Source: Ryuthela nishihirai (lineage: Eukaryota > Arthropoda > Arachnida > Araneae > Heptathelidae). Taken from it: a DNA stretch of 64,000 nt. The translations under genes and the position numbers were made by a program. The notes below the pieces were generated by a model. The model was not told the DNA's origin and ran no database searches. It saw only the letters and a program-made list of their open reading frames with translations. Where the stretch lies: assembly GCA_038380435.1 (NCBI GenBank), contig JAWZYU010000011.1:77435501-77499500 (forward strand), written 5' to 3'. Shown piece after piece: positions 1 through 11,537 of the stretch (positions are counted from its first letter, which is position 1; every line of letters begins with the position of its first letter).

Positions 1-1007
1 TCCACTGAACAGTGCCACACTGATCACAATATCACATAAAAGGGAAGACTTATGTAGCCATTATTAAACATAATGCTCAAAGTCCATGGATAATTGTTGA
101 TCCCATCCTAATGAGCTAACTGTACAGTTGCTTTCCTTTTGTAAAAGGATTGAGCAATTGTCAGCATGCACATGATATTAGAGCTGGTATTTTATCAATG
201 AAAAATGTTCTTTTTGTTTGCTACTGGTCTGTTTGCAACTTACCACATGATTTGGCTGGTACATTCCCAAGTGCTGTTACTGACATAATCTAGTAGATTT
301 TGGTGATACTAATTATCACCAACATTCATAAGACCTCTCATTAATGTCTCATCCTGACAAGCCTAGTAACATACAACTAAAAACTATTAAAAACAACATA
401 CATTGAAGCTGACAGTTGAACCTGAAGGTTCTAGAAAATGCCATTCTAACTTTTAATGAGTTTAACCATTAGATTTAAATTGTATTTAAAAGTTATATCT
501 ATTTTATTGGTATAACGTTGATGATATCAACAATTATCCATAGACTTTAAGCATTATATTTAATAATAATTATGTAAGTCTTGAAACTTTTATAGGTATG
601 TATGTGATCAGTTCAGGATCATAGAGTGGATGCTTTTATTTACATGTAATTGACATGTATTTATTTGCAAAACAGCATCATTGTGAATTAAAGTTTAATT
701 AATATCATTACATTATGATTAACTTATAATTTAAAGGACAGTGCTGCTATTCTCACTGTATGTTTTCAGTATTTAGCATAGTCTATACAAAATATAACAT
801 ATTACGAGAGCTATACTGTTTCATTATAGCATACATGTAAATTAAATTCTTAAATGAACTATAGTTCAATTTATTCACTTATGTCTGTTAATTTATTAGT
901 CAATTGATTTTGCATTGTGCAATTAACTTTTTCTGTTTTCTCAATTTTCAAACAACCACATTTTAATACTATATATGCAAAAGTGAGAAGTTAGGAAATA
1001 TATTTAC
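1..1007. other. intronic sequence, nothing recognised
   Basis: AT-rich sequence 3' of the RRM exon in gene orientation. I looked for the continuation of the RRM (the segment that begins IDGSTL in relatives) and did not see it. No transposon hallmark is evident. Confidence 0.5.
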
Positions 1008-1063
1008 CTGAGGTGTAAGATTTCTGAGTACCAAGAAATTTGAACTGTTCTGCTTCTCCCATC
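1008..1063 (-). CDS. GW182/TNRC6 exon: start of the RRM domain
   Basis: A 56-nt exon flanked by an AG acceptor (complement at 1064-1065) and a GTAAAT donor (complement at 1002-1007). With the G carried over from the previous exon it reads GWEKQNSSNFLVLRNLTPQ. In vertebrate TNRC6 proteins the RRM opens with SSWLVLRNLTPQ followed by IDGSTL, so this is beta-strand 1 of that RRM, and the intron falls just before the IDGSTL segment. The RRM of this family does not bind RNA strongly and is part of the C-terminal silencing domain. The exon is tiny and would be missed by ORF-based calling. Its identity rests on the motif and on phase agreement with the exon 20 kb upstream. Confidence 0.85.
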
Positions 1064-1363
1064 CTAAAAATAACACACCAAAAGTTACATCAGTAGATCT
1101 AAAATCAAATAAAATATCCATTAGGCCTAGAAATACTAGGTTTCATTTAATAGCACTTATTAGCACTGGTATTCATGCAGTCACTACTAATTTATTCTGA
1201 AAAATTATAGTTTATCATTCCCAATATTTTTATTCTTATTATCAGAATTATATACTAATTTGAGATTTGCAGCATTATATATTACATACATTTAAAAAAT
1301 ATATGTGTATTCATAAAATGTGGCTGTTACAAATGATTTCCAAGTACCACTTACAAATAGAAT

Positions 1364-1457
1364 TATATATACACAGTCGTATCAGAATAATATGACCACC
1401 TGCCATACATATACTATGGTAGGTGATCATATTATTCTGATATGACTGTGTATATAT
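1364..1457. repeat. perfectly folding palindromic MITE-like hairpin
   Basis: Two arms of about 43 bp, beginning TATATACACAGTC and ending GACTGTGTATATA, are near-perfect inverted copies around a short loop near 1411-1416. The arms carry the segment ATCAGAATAATATGA and its complement. It has no coding capacity. A short palindromic MITE is the simplest reading. Confidence 0.7.
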
Positions 1458-1973
1458 TTGTTTACAAATGAATCTGCATTTCTTTAGTTCAGTACTGGGG
1501 TAGACATGAGAATGGGATTTTCTGGAATCATCAGGTTCATTTGTTGGCATTAGTTTTGGTTTTTTAACGAGGCATTAACAACAAAGTTGACTCACACTTA
1601 TTACCTCTAGTACCCATAGCTATAATAGAAAATAACTGAGGAAATTTTAAAGAACAAATGTGATTTTTTTTTTCAGATTTTCAATCATGTAATATGTTCA
1701 TTTCATGTAATATATGTTCAAAAAGTAATAAATTTCATGAAATTTGAAACCAAATTACTAATACATATACTTAAAAATGCATTTGCAAAATGTCTTTGGG
1801 GTCCATATGAATCATATGATAGTTTAAATGTAAAAAAAGTATCCTTATCATTTTGCCTTTCAATGATATCATATGTTATCCAAGAAATTGACCTTATTAT
1901 CTACAAAAATTCAGTCTTTCCTCTATTAGTTTATCAATTCAACTTTTTCTTTCAGTGGTAATAGGCAATATAG

Positions 1974-2005
1974 TTTTTTTTTTTTTTTTTTGGGGGGGGG
2001 GGGGG
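1974..2005. repeat. poly-T followed by poly-G tract
   Basis: About 18 T followed by 14 G. A simple homopolymer tract, prone to length error in sequencing. Confidence 0.8.
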
Positions 2006-2135
2006 TAAAGTCTTCTTGTTCCCTTCCTTTTCTTTCCACTCACTGCATTTGAAAAACCTCTGGAGTCATTTGCAAAGGTGGAACATTCAATTTGTAGACT
2101 GCCATTATTAACATCTAGCAATTTTCCATATGAGT

Positions 2136-4640
2136 TAACCCTTCCAGGGCCCATATCCATTATACAAGACAGAATCTGAAATGACAGACTGATGATGATG
2201 CCTATATCAGCTTTTAGTACAATACATAAAACATCGATCTTTTTCAAAACAAAAAAAATTGCCATTTGAAAATTTTCTTATATGTAAAATTATCTTTTTA
2301 CAGTTTGGTGATCCAAAAGTAACAGAAAAAGTAAAAATGCAATAATTCAAAAAGTATAGACAGTAGGACGATGCGGTTTTCACAGTAATGCACAGAAAGA
2401 CGTGGGATTTTTTTAATAACGAAAAATTTTATTGCCAGAATAGTTACATTTGCCACCGACAGGTGGCACTTCAGTTGTGTCAGTAGTTTGTATAGTGGCG
2501 CAGCACAGTTCACAATGTAGCTAGGATTACAAATGTTCAATGTGACGGCTGTCATTCATGAGAATGGCCGTCAGATGTGGCATGACACTCTGCACAGCAT
2601 CGAAGAGGGTTTCAGCTTAATTCCTGTCACATGATGGCGAATAGCTTCTTTCAACATGGCCAATGACGTCGGCCGACCTCTGTACACCTGTGACTTTAAG
2701 TAGACCCATAACCAAAAGTCACAAGGTGTAAGGTCTGGAGACCTTGGTGGCCATTCATGCGGGAAAGAGCAACTGAGGACATGGTCATTGCCAAATGTTG
2801 ATCGCAGCAGGTGCTGGACAGGACCTGTGATGTGCGGAGGCGCTCCATCCTGAATGAATGTTACACTACACTATGGAGCGCTTGCCTCTCTTTCAAGGAG
2901 GGAATGATGTCTCTTAAAAGCGCTGCATAACGCTCACCTGTGACAGTAACAGTTTGAAATGTACCACTGTGGACTTCCTCAAAGAAAAGGGGCCTATAAT
3001 GAATGATACAGTGAACCCATATCACGCTGTCACCTTTGGCTGATGCAAAAGGGTTTCCACAATCGCGTGTGGGTTCTCTCTCGCCCAGATGCGGCAGTTG
3101 TGTGTATTTACACTTCCATTAAGTGAAAAGTGCTTTTTACAGTTTTGGTCCAGCATATTGGATACCCTTTGTAAAGTTATATTTACTTTTTTTTTATATT
3201 TAAACCTCAGTTTTCATTTTAGTAGTTTATTTTCAGAAATTAGTGATCATTTGGCCAATCAATAAGTATTGATTTTTTTCATAGTTATGCTACACTGTAT
3301 GGCTGGCCTATAACTTTTTGCTGTGGATATTTTACCATCACATTAAGCTATATGTTAATTTTTATTTCATTATTTATTACTTTTCCAGTAAAACTTTGAT
3401 TCGGTATCATTTTCAGAAAATAAATGAGGTCTTAGATATGGAAGCAAATTCATTTCTCTAGATTTACTTCCGTTAGTTAGTGATCTTTCGATTGGCTGAT
3501 TTATCGATCTTTCCGAGTGATGCTAGATCGGAGGCTGGCTTAAAAGTTGTGGATATTTTATTCAAAATCCCATTAGGTTATATGCAATTTTTATTTTATT
3601 ATTTTTATTATTTCTTGTTTTTTTTAGCAAACAACTTTGAGCTTGTACTGTTTGCTGAAAATGAATGTCTTGGATACGGAAGCAAAATAGACTTCCTTGC
3701 TACGGAAATCAGTCATCATATGGGAGGGCAATTTCGGAAAGGTTTCCCCTCTGCTAAACTCAAAGAAAATTTCACCCCCCCCCCCTCTAGAAAAATAAAA
3801 ATTTGTAATTTAGAAAAAATATATGTTTATATTGGATGATTTTAAAGTCAACCCCCCCCCCCCCCCCCCGCCTCAGTGATAAAAATCATATTTCAGGTTG
3901 AATATTATATTATTCGAGAGGAAATTTCCTTTCGATAAATATATAATTTAACTATTTTTATTCATCAGGTTTTCCAAAATGAAGCCTTAATTGTATAGTA
4001 CGATATTTTTTTCACCATATCACATTAAAAATGGCTTATTAAAATCCATATGCTTGCAAATTTTTTTATACTATTTATTTTCATAAAATTCGTAATTAAA
4101 TTCTGTTTAATTTGGTATATAACATGACCGATTTCCGTTGATTAGAATTAAAAAAAAAATAACCAAAGTTAATTTGTTTACGTGACTCCGCACAATTGGC
4201 TAAAAGCCTGGAATTTTCTTAAAGTATGGTACCGAGAAAAAAATTGCAAAACAAGAGAAATATTTACTTAAAACCAAAAAAAAATTTTTTTTGTTATTCA
4301 GAAATATATAGTCATTCCATTCATGTGCATTGTAATCATTTCTGTCTATTAGTTTTTTTAAATAAATTTTTGTGTTGCCAGATGTATTTTTTTACTACAT
4401 GACTCTAAAAAAGTACCATTAAAATAAAACGTATCGTCTTTTTGGTCAAATACTTTCTTTTCACAAAATCCAGAATTAAATGCTGATTAATTTGGCATAC
4501 AACATGTAATAATTCCTTTCATTAGTTATTTGGCAAAAAAGTTCTAAAGTTAAAGTTTTTTTTGGCTGAGCATAGGGAGCAAATAGCTTGGCCTGTGGAT
4601 GGAAACCTGTTTTTCATGCTGGACACTGAAAGGGGTTAAA
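2136..4640 (+). repeat. AT-rich dispersed repeat R1, copy 1
   Basis: A noncoding repeat that recurs at 10346-13020, 37962-38955, 50790-52605 and 63060-63440, always in this orientation. It begins TTAACCCTTCCAGG and ends AAAGGGGTTAA. Diagnostic internal phrases are AATTTGGCATACAACATG and CCTTTCATTAGTTATTTGG. Related sub-blocks repeat within it, for example 3190-3370 with 3430-3590 and 4090-4160 with 4460-4560. Homopolymer C runs occur at 3775-3783 and 3851-3869. A transposase relic interrupts it at about 2290-3130. No long ORF, clear TIR or LTR boundary is visible, so the class is unknown. Confidence 0.6.
2290..3130 (-). pseudogene. IS630/Tc1-mariner superfamily transposase relic (C-terminal half)
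   Basis: Reading the minus strand from about 2865 down to 2520 gives recognisable DDE-type transposase: FIQDGAPPHITGPVQ with the second catalytic Asp, WPPRSPDLTPCDFWLW with the third acidic residue, then YLKSQVYRGRP and a C-terminus ending RHIEHL before a stop. These are standard marks of the superfamily. By my count about 42 residues separate the QD Asp from the PCD Asp, longer than the 34 of classical mariner/Tc1. The N-terminal DNA-binding half is missing or unrecognisable and frames are broken, so it is inactive. The EHL ending resembles the MITE-encoded C-termini at 11538-12116 and 53924-54536, so it may belong to the same broad family. Confidence 0.75.
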
Positions 4641-4944
4641 GATGGATGAATTTGTAAATAATAACGGTATGTACCTCTTTCTTCTTTCTTCTTTTTGTTT
4701 CATGCTCTCTTTTCTGCCTTAAACTATTTCAATATGCTTAAGAGTTATTTTTATTATTCATTCCCACATTCAACAGTGCTCTCTGGCTACTGAACCCAAA
4801 ACCATAACTAAAAATAACTTTTTTTGTGCAAAACTGGTGCAAAACACATCATGTTCCAGCAAGAGCAGATAGTAATAATTAGTAGCAAATTTAATTAATA
4901 CTATTCACAGTAGGATATATTCAATTTAATTTCCATGAAAAATT

Positions 4945-7290
4945 ACTGTACATAAAATTTAATCATGTTCACTAGCCACTAAGCACCAGTAGGGTGTCTT
5001 AAGTTAGACAACTTCTGCATATATAATCTCATGGACTGCTACAATCTCCAATAACTATTAAAATAGTATCTATTCTAGATCGCTACACCTCCGGAGGTCT
5101 ATATACAGTTATTCCGAGGTTACTTACACACTACTACTAACTATGAATAATCTTTAAACCCATTTAAAGATCACTAGCTTAGCAATGCTTACAAATAGAA
5201 GAGTATTTTGACTTACAAAATCGCTGGTCGCAAATCGCAAATCGCTTGGATGAGGTCGCCAGCTGCATCAGATGATCTTGTTCAACAGAACACGAGCAAA
5301 TGTTCGTTTGCATGAACAATGTGACCAGTCCAACTTTGTAATTTTCATCAGTATGGATGACACAGTAAACATTAAACTTGACCAAATATCATGTTGACAT
5401 CACAATATACGTCCTGAATCCAATGGTAGGCCTTGTGCTGTTCGTGATTCTTCCATTATGTTGTTTCCACAAGGATATCATAATGTCCATCAATACTTAG
5501 ATGTTAGGTTTATGCTATAGTTTTAGTCACCTAATGTTGCACATACCATTATACTCTGTCTATTTTTTCCTTTCAATTTTATTGTTGGATCTGGAATTTC
5601 CACCTGATAGACTCCCCCCGTGGGATATTTCCTTTCTCTATCGTTAATTATAAGTCTTTAATTGTGTTAGTTGTTTCAACTGGTAAGGATAAATCATATT
5701 TATTTAGAATATTATGCATAGTATCTGTTATTTTCTTAATATATGGAAAGCTGTGTGCATATCGGATTGTTTTACATGGCTGTCTCAGTATTATTTGAAT
5801 TTCTTTTAGTACTATATATTTAGAGTTATTTGCCATCTGTTCAGAATTTTCCTAGAATATCCTGACTCTATAGCAGTGTTTGTAATATATTCTATTTCCT
5901 TTTGAAATGTACTTTGCTCAGAACAATACCTGTGGGCCCTAACGTAATGTGGTAAGATGGACACTTTTTTATGCTTGAATTGGTGTGCAGAGTCATACGG
6001 GATATAATTGGGTATGTGGGTTTTCTTTCTGTATACTGTCATTTCACATCTGTTTTTCTTTCGTGTTATTAAAATGTCCAAATACGGAAGTTGATTATTT
6101 TCTTCTGCTTCATGTGTAAATTGGATTGTGGGCACAACACAGTTAAAGACCTCAATAAATTGTGTTATTTTATCCAGTAGGTGTGGCCAAAAAAATATTA
6201 TATCATCAACGTACCGGAGGTAGAGGGATGGTACCCATTCACATTTTGCCAGCGCTGTTTCCTCTACATGGCACATGACCATATCTGCCATTAAACCAGA
6301 CAATGGAGACTCCATAGGGACTCTCTCGAATTGTAGCCATGTGCTTCCGATACTATCGAAGAAATTGGATGAGGTCGCCAGCTCCAGCGCCTCGTGCACA
6401 CTAAAGTACTCCGGGGAGCTGGGGCGGGCAACCATTCCGCTTTCAGCCGCATCACCGCATTCAGCACCAGGGTGCTGGGATACAGCAATACGACGTCCAG
6501 CGAATGAATTGTAATGTGCTCTGTAATTTCTGCATTTTGGATTTTTATTAGTGCCTCGTAACAATAATTTAATGTATACTTTGTTGGTGGAAAATATTTC
6601 TTAAAAAATTGATGTAATGCTATTTAGAGATTGTATGTTGGTGTCTTCCGTTTGCTAACAAATGGTCGGAAAGGCTGATCTAGTTTATGTAATTTGATTC
6701 TGGCAAAAAGCTGTGGAATATCGGGATACATGGGGGGGGGGGGGGGGTTACATTTTTTTGCAATTTGTTCTGGTAAAAACGGGTCGTTTTTAAGCTTTTG
6801 TAATTTATTTAATATCTTATTGGTTGGGTTACTGTTAATTGGTTTACATTTTAATTGATTTAACACCTCTTGTATTTTTGTTTCATACTGTTCCTTATCC
6901 AATATTACAAGCTGATTTGTCTTGTCCTCCAATACTATTTTAATTTCTCTTTGATTTTTTAACTCTCTTAAAATTTTCATTTCTTTACTTGCTGTATTAT
7001 CTTTTTCTTGTTGCAAACATTTGATCGACCTGTATATTTTAAATCTTTCTTTAATCCTTAAATCTATGTGGTATCATATTCATGGTTTGCTCTATTTGCA
7101 GGATGATTATGAAAGGGTTTGTGGACATATTATTGTACGCAAACTTAGCACCTTGCTGTAGGATTTGTTCTTGTTCGTTATTTAATTTAAACTGAGATAA
7201 GTTTATAAATTGTCTATCCTTCTGTTCATCCACCTTTAATTTTTTACAATCCCCATATTTCTTTATGGGGATTTCATCAGTGTATCTCAC
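4945..7290 (-). pseudogene. Penelope-like reverse transcriptase relic (minus copy)
   Basis: Minus-strand reading runs from an N-terminal segment (7290-7051, with INLSQFKLNNEQEQILQQGA) through 7016-6624 to the RT core at 6564-5812. The core contains PMESPLSG and the catalytic YVDD at 6202-6213, followed by LPYLDILITRK. It then enters the start of the GIY-YIG endonuclease region and stops at an internal deletion of roughly 600 bp relative to the plus copy. At least three frame breaks are present. The block 6368-6480 is far more GC-rich than its surroundings and is out of frame with the RT. The terminal arm beyond 5560 is the noncoding LTR-like part. Confidence 0.85.
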
Positions 7291-7292
7291 TG

Positions 7293-9106
7293 GTGCAGCT
7301 CCTACTGAGTCTTAATTTCTTAGTAGCTTGTAAAAGGCTCGCAGTGGTTCCCAAATTTTTACAAATTAACCAAAATAAATACAACATTGAAATGAAGAAA
7401 ATACTGCATATGGCAGAAAAAATAGTGTTAAGGAAAACCATTAGAAATACACGAGATGAGATTCAGAGGAAAGAGAGAGAAGTATATAGTAACTATTTAA
7501 AACTTAAACCCCATAACTTAACGCAATTAATGGGGAGAGTAGCATTTAAAATAGAAAAAGAAACAGCTGTAATAGAGAAAAAATATAATAAAAAAACTAC
7601 AAATCTTGGTAAAAAAGAATGCTACAGAGGCAGGATATCTTAGGAAAATTCTGAACAGATGGCAAAATAACTCTAAATATACAGTACCAAAAGAAACGCA
7701 AATAATACCGAGACAGCAACGTAAAACAATCCGATATGCACACAGCTTTCCATATATTAAGAAAATAACAGATACTATGCATAATATTCTAAATAAATAT
7801 GATTTATCCTTACCAGTTAAAACAACTAACACAATTAAAGACTTGATAATTAACAATAGAGAAAGGAAATATCCCACGGGGGGAGTCTATCAGGTGGAAA
7901 TTCCAGATCCAACAATAAAATTAAAAGGAAAAAATACTTATATTGGAAAGACTTACAGTCAGTATAGTACAAGAATGAATGAACATGAGACAGATATTGT
8001 AAAAAACAACAACCAAACACGACCCTGACACAAATTGTGCTGGAAAATAATATTGATGTACATAAAATTAAATATAAAGCTTTAGCGGCACCATGTACAA
8101 AATTCCAGCTAACACATGCTGAGAAACTATTCATACATCACAACAATGACATAATATGCAATACGAATATCCCCCTATACCCGATGCATGGAATCTTCTT
8201 CTAAAGCAGAGAAAAGTAATTGGGAATACTGCGCATGGCGATGTAGATAGCGGCACAGGCAAGACGATGCATATAAGGTAACACATGAATACATTCAATG
8301 CCAGAGCCTGAAGATGCTGCCGTGAAGAAAGGCGTGGGAAACGCATTGCTCTTGGAATATCATGTTGAGTAGTTAAACTTTTAATGGTTGAGTTTGTGTT
8401 GGCCAATAGATTTTAGGGAGTTTTAATGATTCTTTTAAATATTTGTCATTGGGTGGTATTGGACGATTTAAATTTATACATGTGGAAGGCAGCCACGACG
8501 CCGGTGAAGAAACTTGAGTAATAGACAGTATAATGGTATGTGCAACATTAGGTGACTAAAACTATAGCATAAACCTAACATCTAAGTATTGATGGACATT
8601 ATGATATCCTTGTGGAAACAACATAATGGAAGAATCACGAACAGCACAAGGCCTGCCATTGGATTCAGGACGTATATTGTGATGTCAACATGATATTTGG
8701 TCAAGTTTAATGTTTACTGTGTCATCCATACTGATGAAAATTACAAAGTTGGACTGGTCACATTGTTCACGCAAACGAACATTTACTCGTGTTCTGTTGA
8801 ACAAGATCATCTGATGCAGTTGTACCAGCGATTTTGTAAGTCAAAATACTCTTCTATTTGTAAGCATTGCTAAGCTAGTGATCTTTAAATGGGTTTAAAG
8901 ATTATTCATAGTTAGTAGTAGTGTGTAAGTAACATCGGAATAACTGTATATAGACCTCCGGAGGTGTAGCGATCTAGAATAGATACTATTTTAATAGTTA
9001 TTGGAGATTGTAGCGGTCCATGAGATTATATATGCAGAAGTTGTCTAACTTAAGACACCCTACTGGTGCTTAGTGGCTAGTGAGCATGATTAAATTTTAT
9101 GTACAG
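7293..9106 (+). pseudogene. Penelope-like element, plus copy: N-terminal ORF piece fused to GIY-YIG endonuclease
   Basis: The segment 7393-7605 encodes a basic, helical N-terminal region (RKTIRNTRDEIQRKEREVYS). It is then joined near 7606 directly to the end of the RT and the GIY-YIG endonuclease (7606-8028), so most of the RT is deleted. GIY-YIG hallmarks are GGVYQV and NTYIGKTYSQYSTRMNEH, the endonuclease motifs typical of Penelope elements. The frame breaks near 8028, and remnants continue as FIHHNNDIICNTNIP up to 8200. From 8200 to 9106 lies the 3' noncoding, LTR-like arm, which pairs with the minus copy. Confidence 0.83.
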
Positions 9107-9149
9107 TAGTAGCAAATGTCTGCTGTGTTCTGTACATACACTGAAAAAA

Positions 9150-9940
9150 CAATTTATTATACACACCAACCTAATAACATCTATAATAATTTTGTTGGTT
9201 CATCTTTTGCCCTTACAATAGCAACATATTATGGCATGAACTCTACGAAGTGTTAGAAATGTTTGGGTGGTATTGCAGCCCAAGATTCGGGACAGCCATC
9301 CATAAAGTGCCAAGAGTTGCCAGTGTCAGGTTTTTGGGCTCAAATACATCACTCCACTTCTTCCCACAGATATCAATAGGGTTCAAATCTAGATAGTGAG
9401 AGGGCTATTTGAGGGTTGTGAACTCAATGGAATGCTCCTCCAATCAATTCTTAGTGAAACGAGAACAATGAGATGAGACCTTGTCTTGTTGAAAGAAGGT
9501 ATGGGGAATGGATAGCCATGAACAGGTGGAGGTGGACATAGCTTTGTGTGGTGAGGTGGTCTCAATAAGTACAAGGGTTCCCTAAGGTGGCTGCATAAAC
9601 ATGCCCCAGAACATTATACTGGCTCCACTGGCTTGTAACACCTTGACTTGACAGTTGGGGCCCATGGCTTTGTGTGGTCTATGCCAAAAATGAAACTTCC
9701 AGTTGAAGCATTAGAATTGGAAACTCAATTCATTAGAGCAAGCTACCCATTTCCAGTCTTCCACAGGCCACTGCTGATGTTCCTTCGCCCACTGCAGCCT
9801 CATAGTGCAATGCTGTGCTGTAACTAGGCTATTCAATGTGGGCATTGGCTACCATAGCTCCAGTCATACCATTATATGTTGAATGGTCTTTGCACAAGCC
9901 TTTGTAGCTGACCTGCCATTGAATGATGTTATCTTTTTTT
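9150..9940 (-). pseudogene. Tc1-like transposase relic
   Basis: Degenerate minus-strand reading with many stops. The C-terminal part (about 9330-9180) gives DGCPESWAAIPPKHF, then HFVEFMP, YVAIVRAK and PTKLL. This matches the Tc1 ending in which an AWAAIPP motif is followed by LVESMPRR and a KGGPTKY-like tail. Upstream pieces, with HGPQLSSQGV and NVLGHVYAAT, fit poorly. No intact frame or clear TIRs were found. Confidence 0.6.
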
Positions 9941-10345
9941 TTTAAAGGGAATGAGATAACCTGTAAGGTTATGCTGGCTTATAACTAGTTTGTTACTTGT
10001 ACTGATTTTATTTCCATATATTTATGTCATTATTAATCTTTTGGAGGCATGATTCATTGTTGGCTGTGACAATAGGCAGCTTACAAACTTTCCATTGTAG
10101 TTTTTTTTATCATCAAATTAGATTATATATTTAATTAATAAATAGTATCAGCAGAGTTACCTGTTGACTTTTTAATGCCAATAAATGGTTTTATGGAAAA
10201 AATCGGCATTAGTTCAGCAATAGAATATTCTGGCATGTATCTGGAGAGATGTAGGTTTAAATTCTGCATGTCATCGTTTTCCACAAAACCATTTCTTGGT
10301 TAAATGTTTTTTTTTTATTATTTCTTCATTTTCCAGTCAAAAGCT
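9941..10345. other. intronic sequence, nothing recognised
   Basis: AT-rich intron between the Tc1 relic and the second R1 copy. I see no gene or clear element. Confidence 0.4.
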
Positions 10346-10810
10346 GAACTTTCATTGTTTCCTGAAAATGAATGAGATCTTGAACATGAAAGCAAAAAGC
10401 CTTGGTGCATAAAACAGCCCCATAACAAACAGAAGAGCAATTTTGTCAAGGGTGTTATAACTCTCTCCTATCTACCCAGTGGCTACGCTGAAGGCACTTT
10501 ACCCCCTCCCTCCAAGGAAAACTTTTTTTTAACAATTATTAGTTTTTGAGTTTATACTCAATAGTTTTAAAACAGTTCCCTCCCCCCAATATCTTGGCTG
10601 TGAGACTTTGAAGATATTGCTGTTTTTTAGCCTTGGTGTGCTAACTTTTGGCACTCTGCCAAGATCACCAAAATTCTACACCCAAAATAAAAAAAATCAT
10701 GTTTAGTTTTTTTAAAAATGCTGAGTATTCCCCCATTTCATAACCAGGACAAAAAATCCATGTGAATGTGTCCAAATCACCTAGTGTGATGTTTTACACT
10801 TGGCCATGTT

Positions 10811-11001
10811 TTAAAATATAACACTGAGAAGAATCATTAAAAGAAATAAAAATCACGTTTCAGGTAAATATGAATGATGAAGAAATTTTTTAAATTAATA
10901 TATTTTTTAAAATATAACACTGAGAAGAATCATTAAAAGAAATAAAAATCACGTTTCAGGTAAATGTGAATGATGAAGAAATTTTTTAAATTAATATATA
11001 A
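10811..11001 (+). repeat. 96-bp tandem duplication inside R1
   Basis: Two nearly identical units of about 96 bp start at 10811 and 10907, both opening TTAAAATATAACACTGAGAA. Copy 1 of R1 has only one such segment near 3870-3960, so the duplication is local and recent. Confidence 0.8.
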
Positions 11002-11199
11002 TTTAAATGATTTTATTCATCAGGTTTTCAAAAATTAAGCCTTAATTGTATAGTCTGATCTAATTTTTTTTTCCAATTTAATTTTCACAATATTTAGCTG
11101 TACATTACAATCTGAGCCACTATCTCCTATGCCGAATAATTACATTCACCTGTTACTCAATCACAGGTATGTTGTGTTTACCACAAAATCCCAGATCTA

Positions 11200-11335
11200 T
11201 TGGGGCACATTTTTGCCCTCTACAGTCATTTTTCCTTTAACGTAGATGATTTAAGGTTACCAGTCCTTGTGATCGACGATAAATCAATGACATTAAAGGA
11301 AAAATGACAACTGTAGAGGGCGAAAAGTGCCCCAA
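11200..11335. repeat. imperfect hairpin inside the nested TIR element
   Basis: The arm TTGGGGCACATTTTTGCCCT with the following CTACAGTCATTTTTCCTTTAA pairs with the inverted segment at 11292-11335. The loop is about 50 bp. It may be the remains of a second small palindromic element. Confidence 0.65.
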
Positions 11336-11537
11336 CAGAGAACATTTAAAATTGTGTAAGTGTTCTACACTAGACAGAGAAACAAGTTATGAAATGAGTA
11401 GTTTTGTTGTTAAAATTGTTTAAGTGACTGTGCCAGCTATTATAACAACTCAACAACATCAACATTGCTGAATCATACAGCATGTCCAGAGTGTCAACTT
11501 TAGCAGCATTATGGCTTAAATATCACAGCCGAATATA

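Larger units (their letters stand above)
4880..9117. mobile_element. Penelope-like element composite, head-to-head partial copies in one insertion
   Basis: The 11-bp sequence TAGTAGCAAAT occurs directly outside both ends (4880-4890 and 9107-9117), so the whole unit of about 4.2 kb looks like one insertion event. Inside are two oppositely oriented partial Penelope copies meeting near 7290. Their outer arms, about 4945-5905 and 7606-9106, are inverted copies of each other and include a palindromic ACCTCCGGAGGT. Penelope elements often carry truncated inverted copies and LTR-like flanks, so this layout fits the family. Both copies are disrupted. Confidence 0.85.

Noticed and set aside
4900..9110. 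Hammerhead ribozyme in the Penelope LTR-like arms
   Set aside because: Penelope elements are known to carry hammerhead motifs, so I looked for the CTGATGA...GAAA core. The only CTGATGA (near 8731 and its inverted copy) is not followed by a stem and GAAA in the right arrangement.
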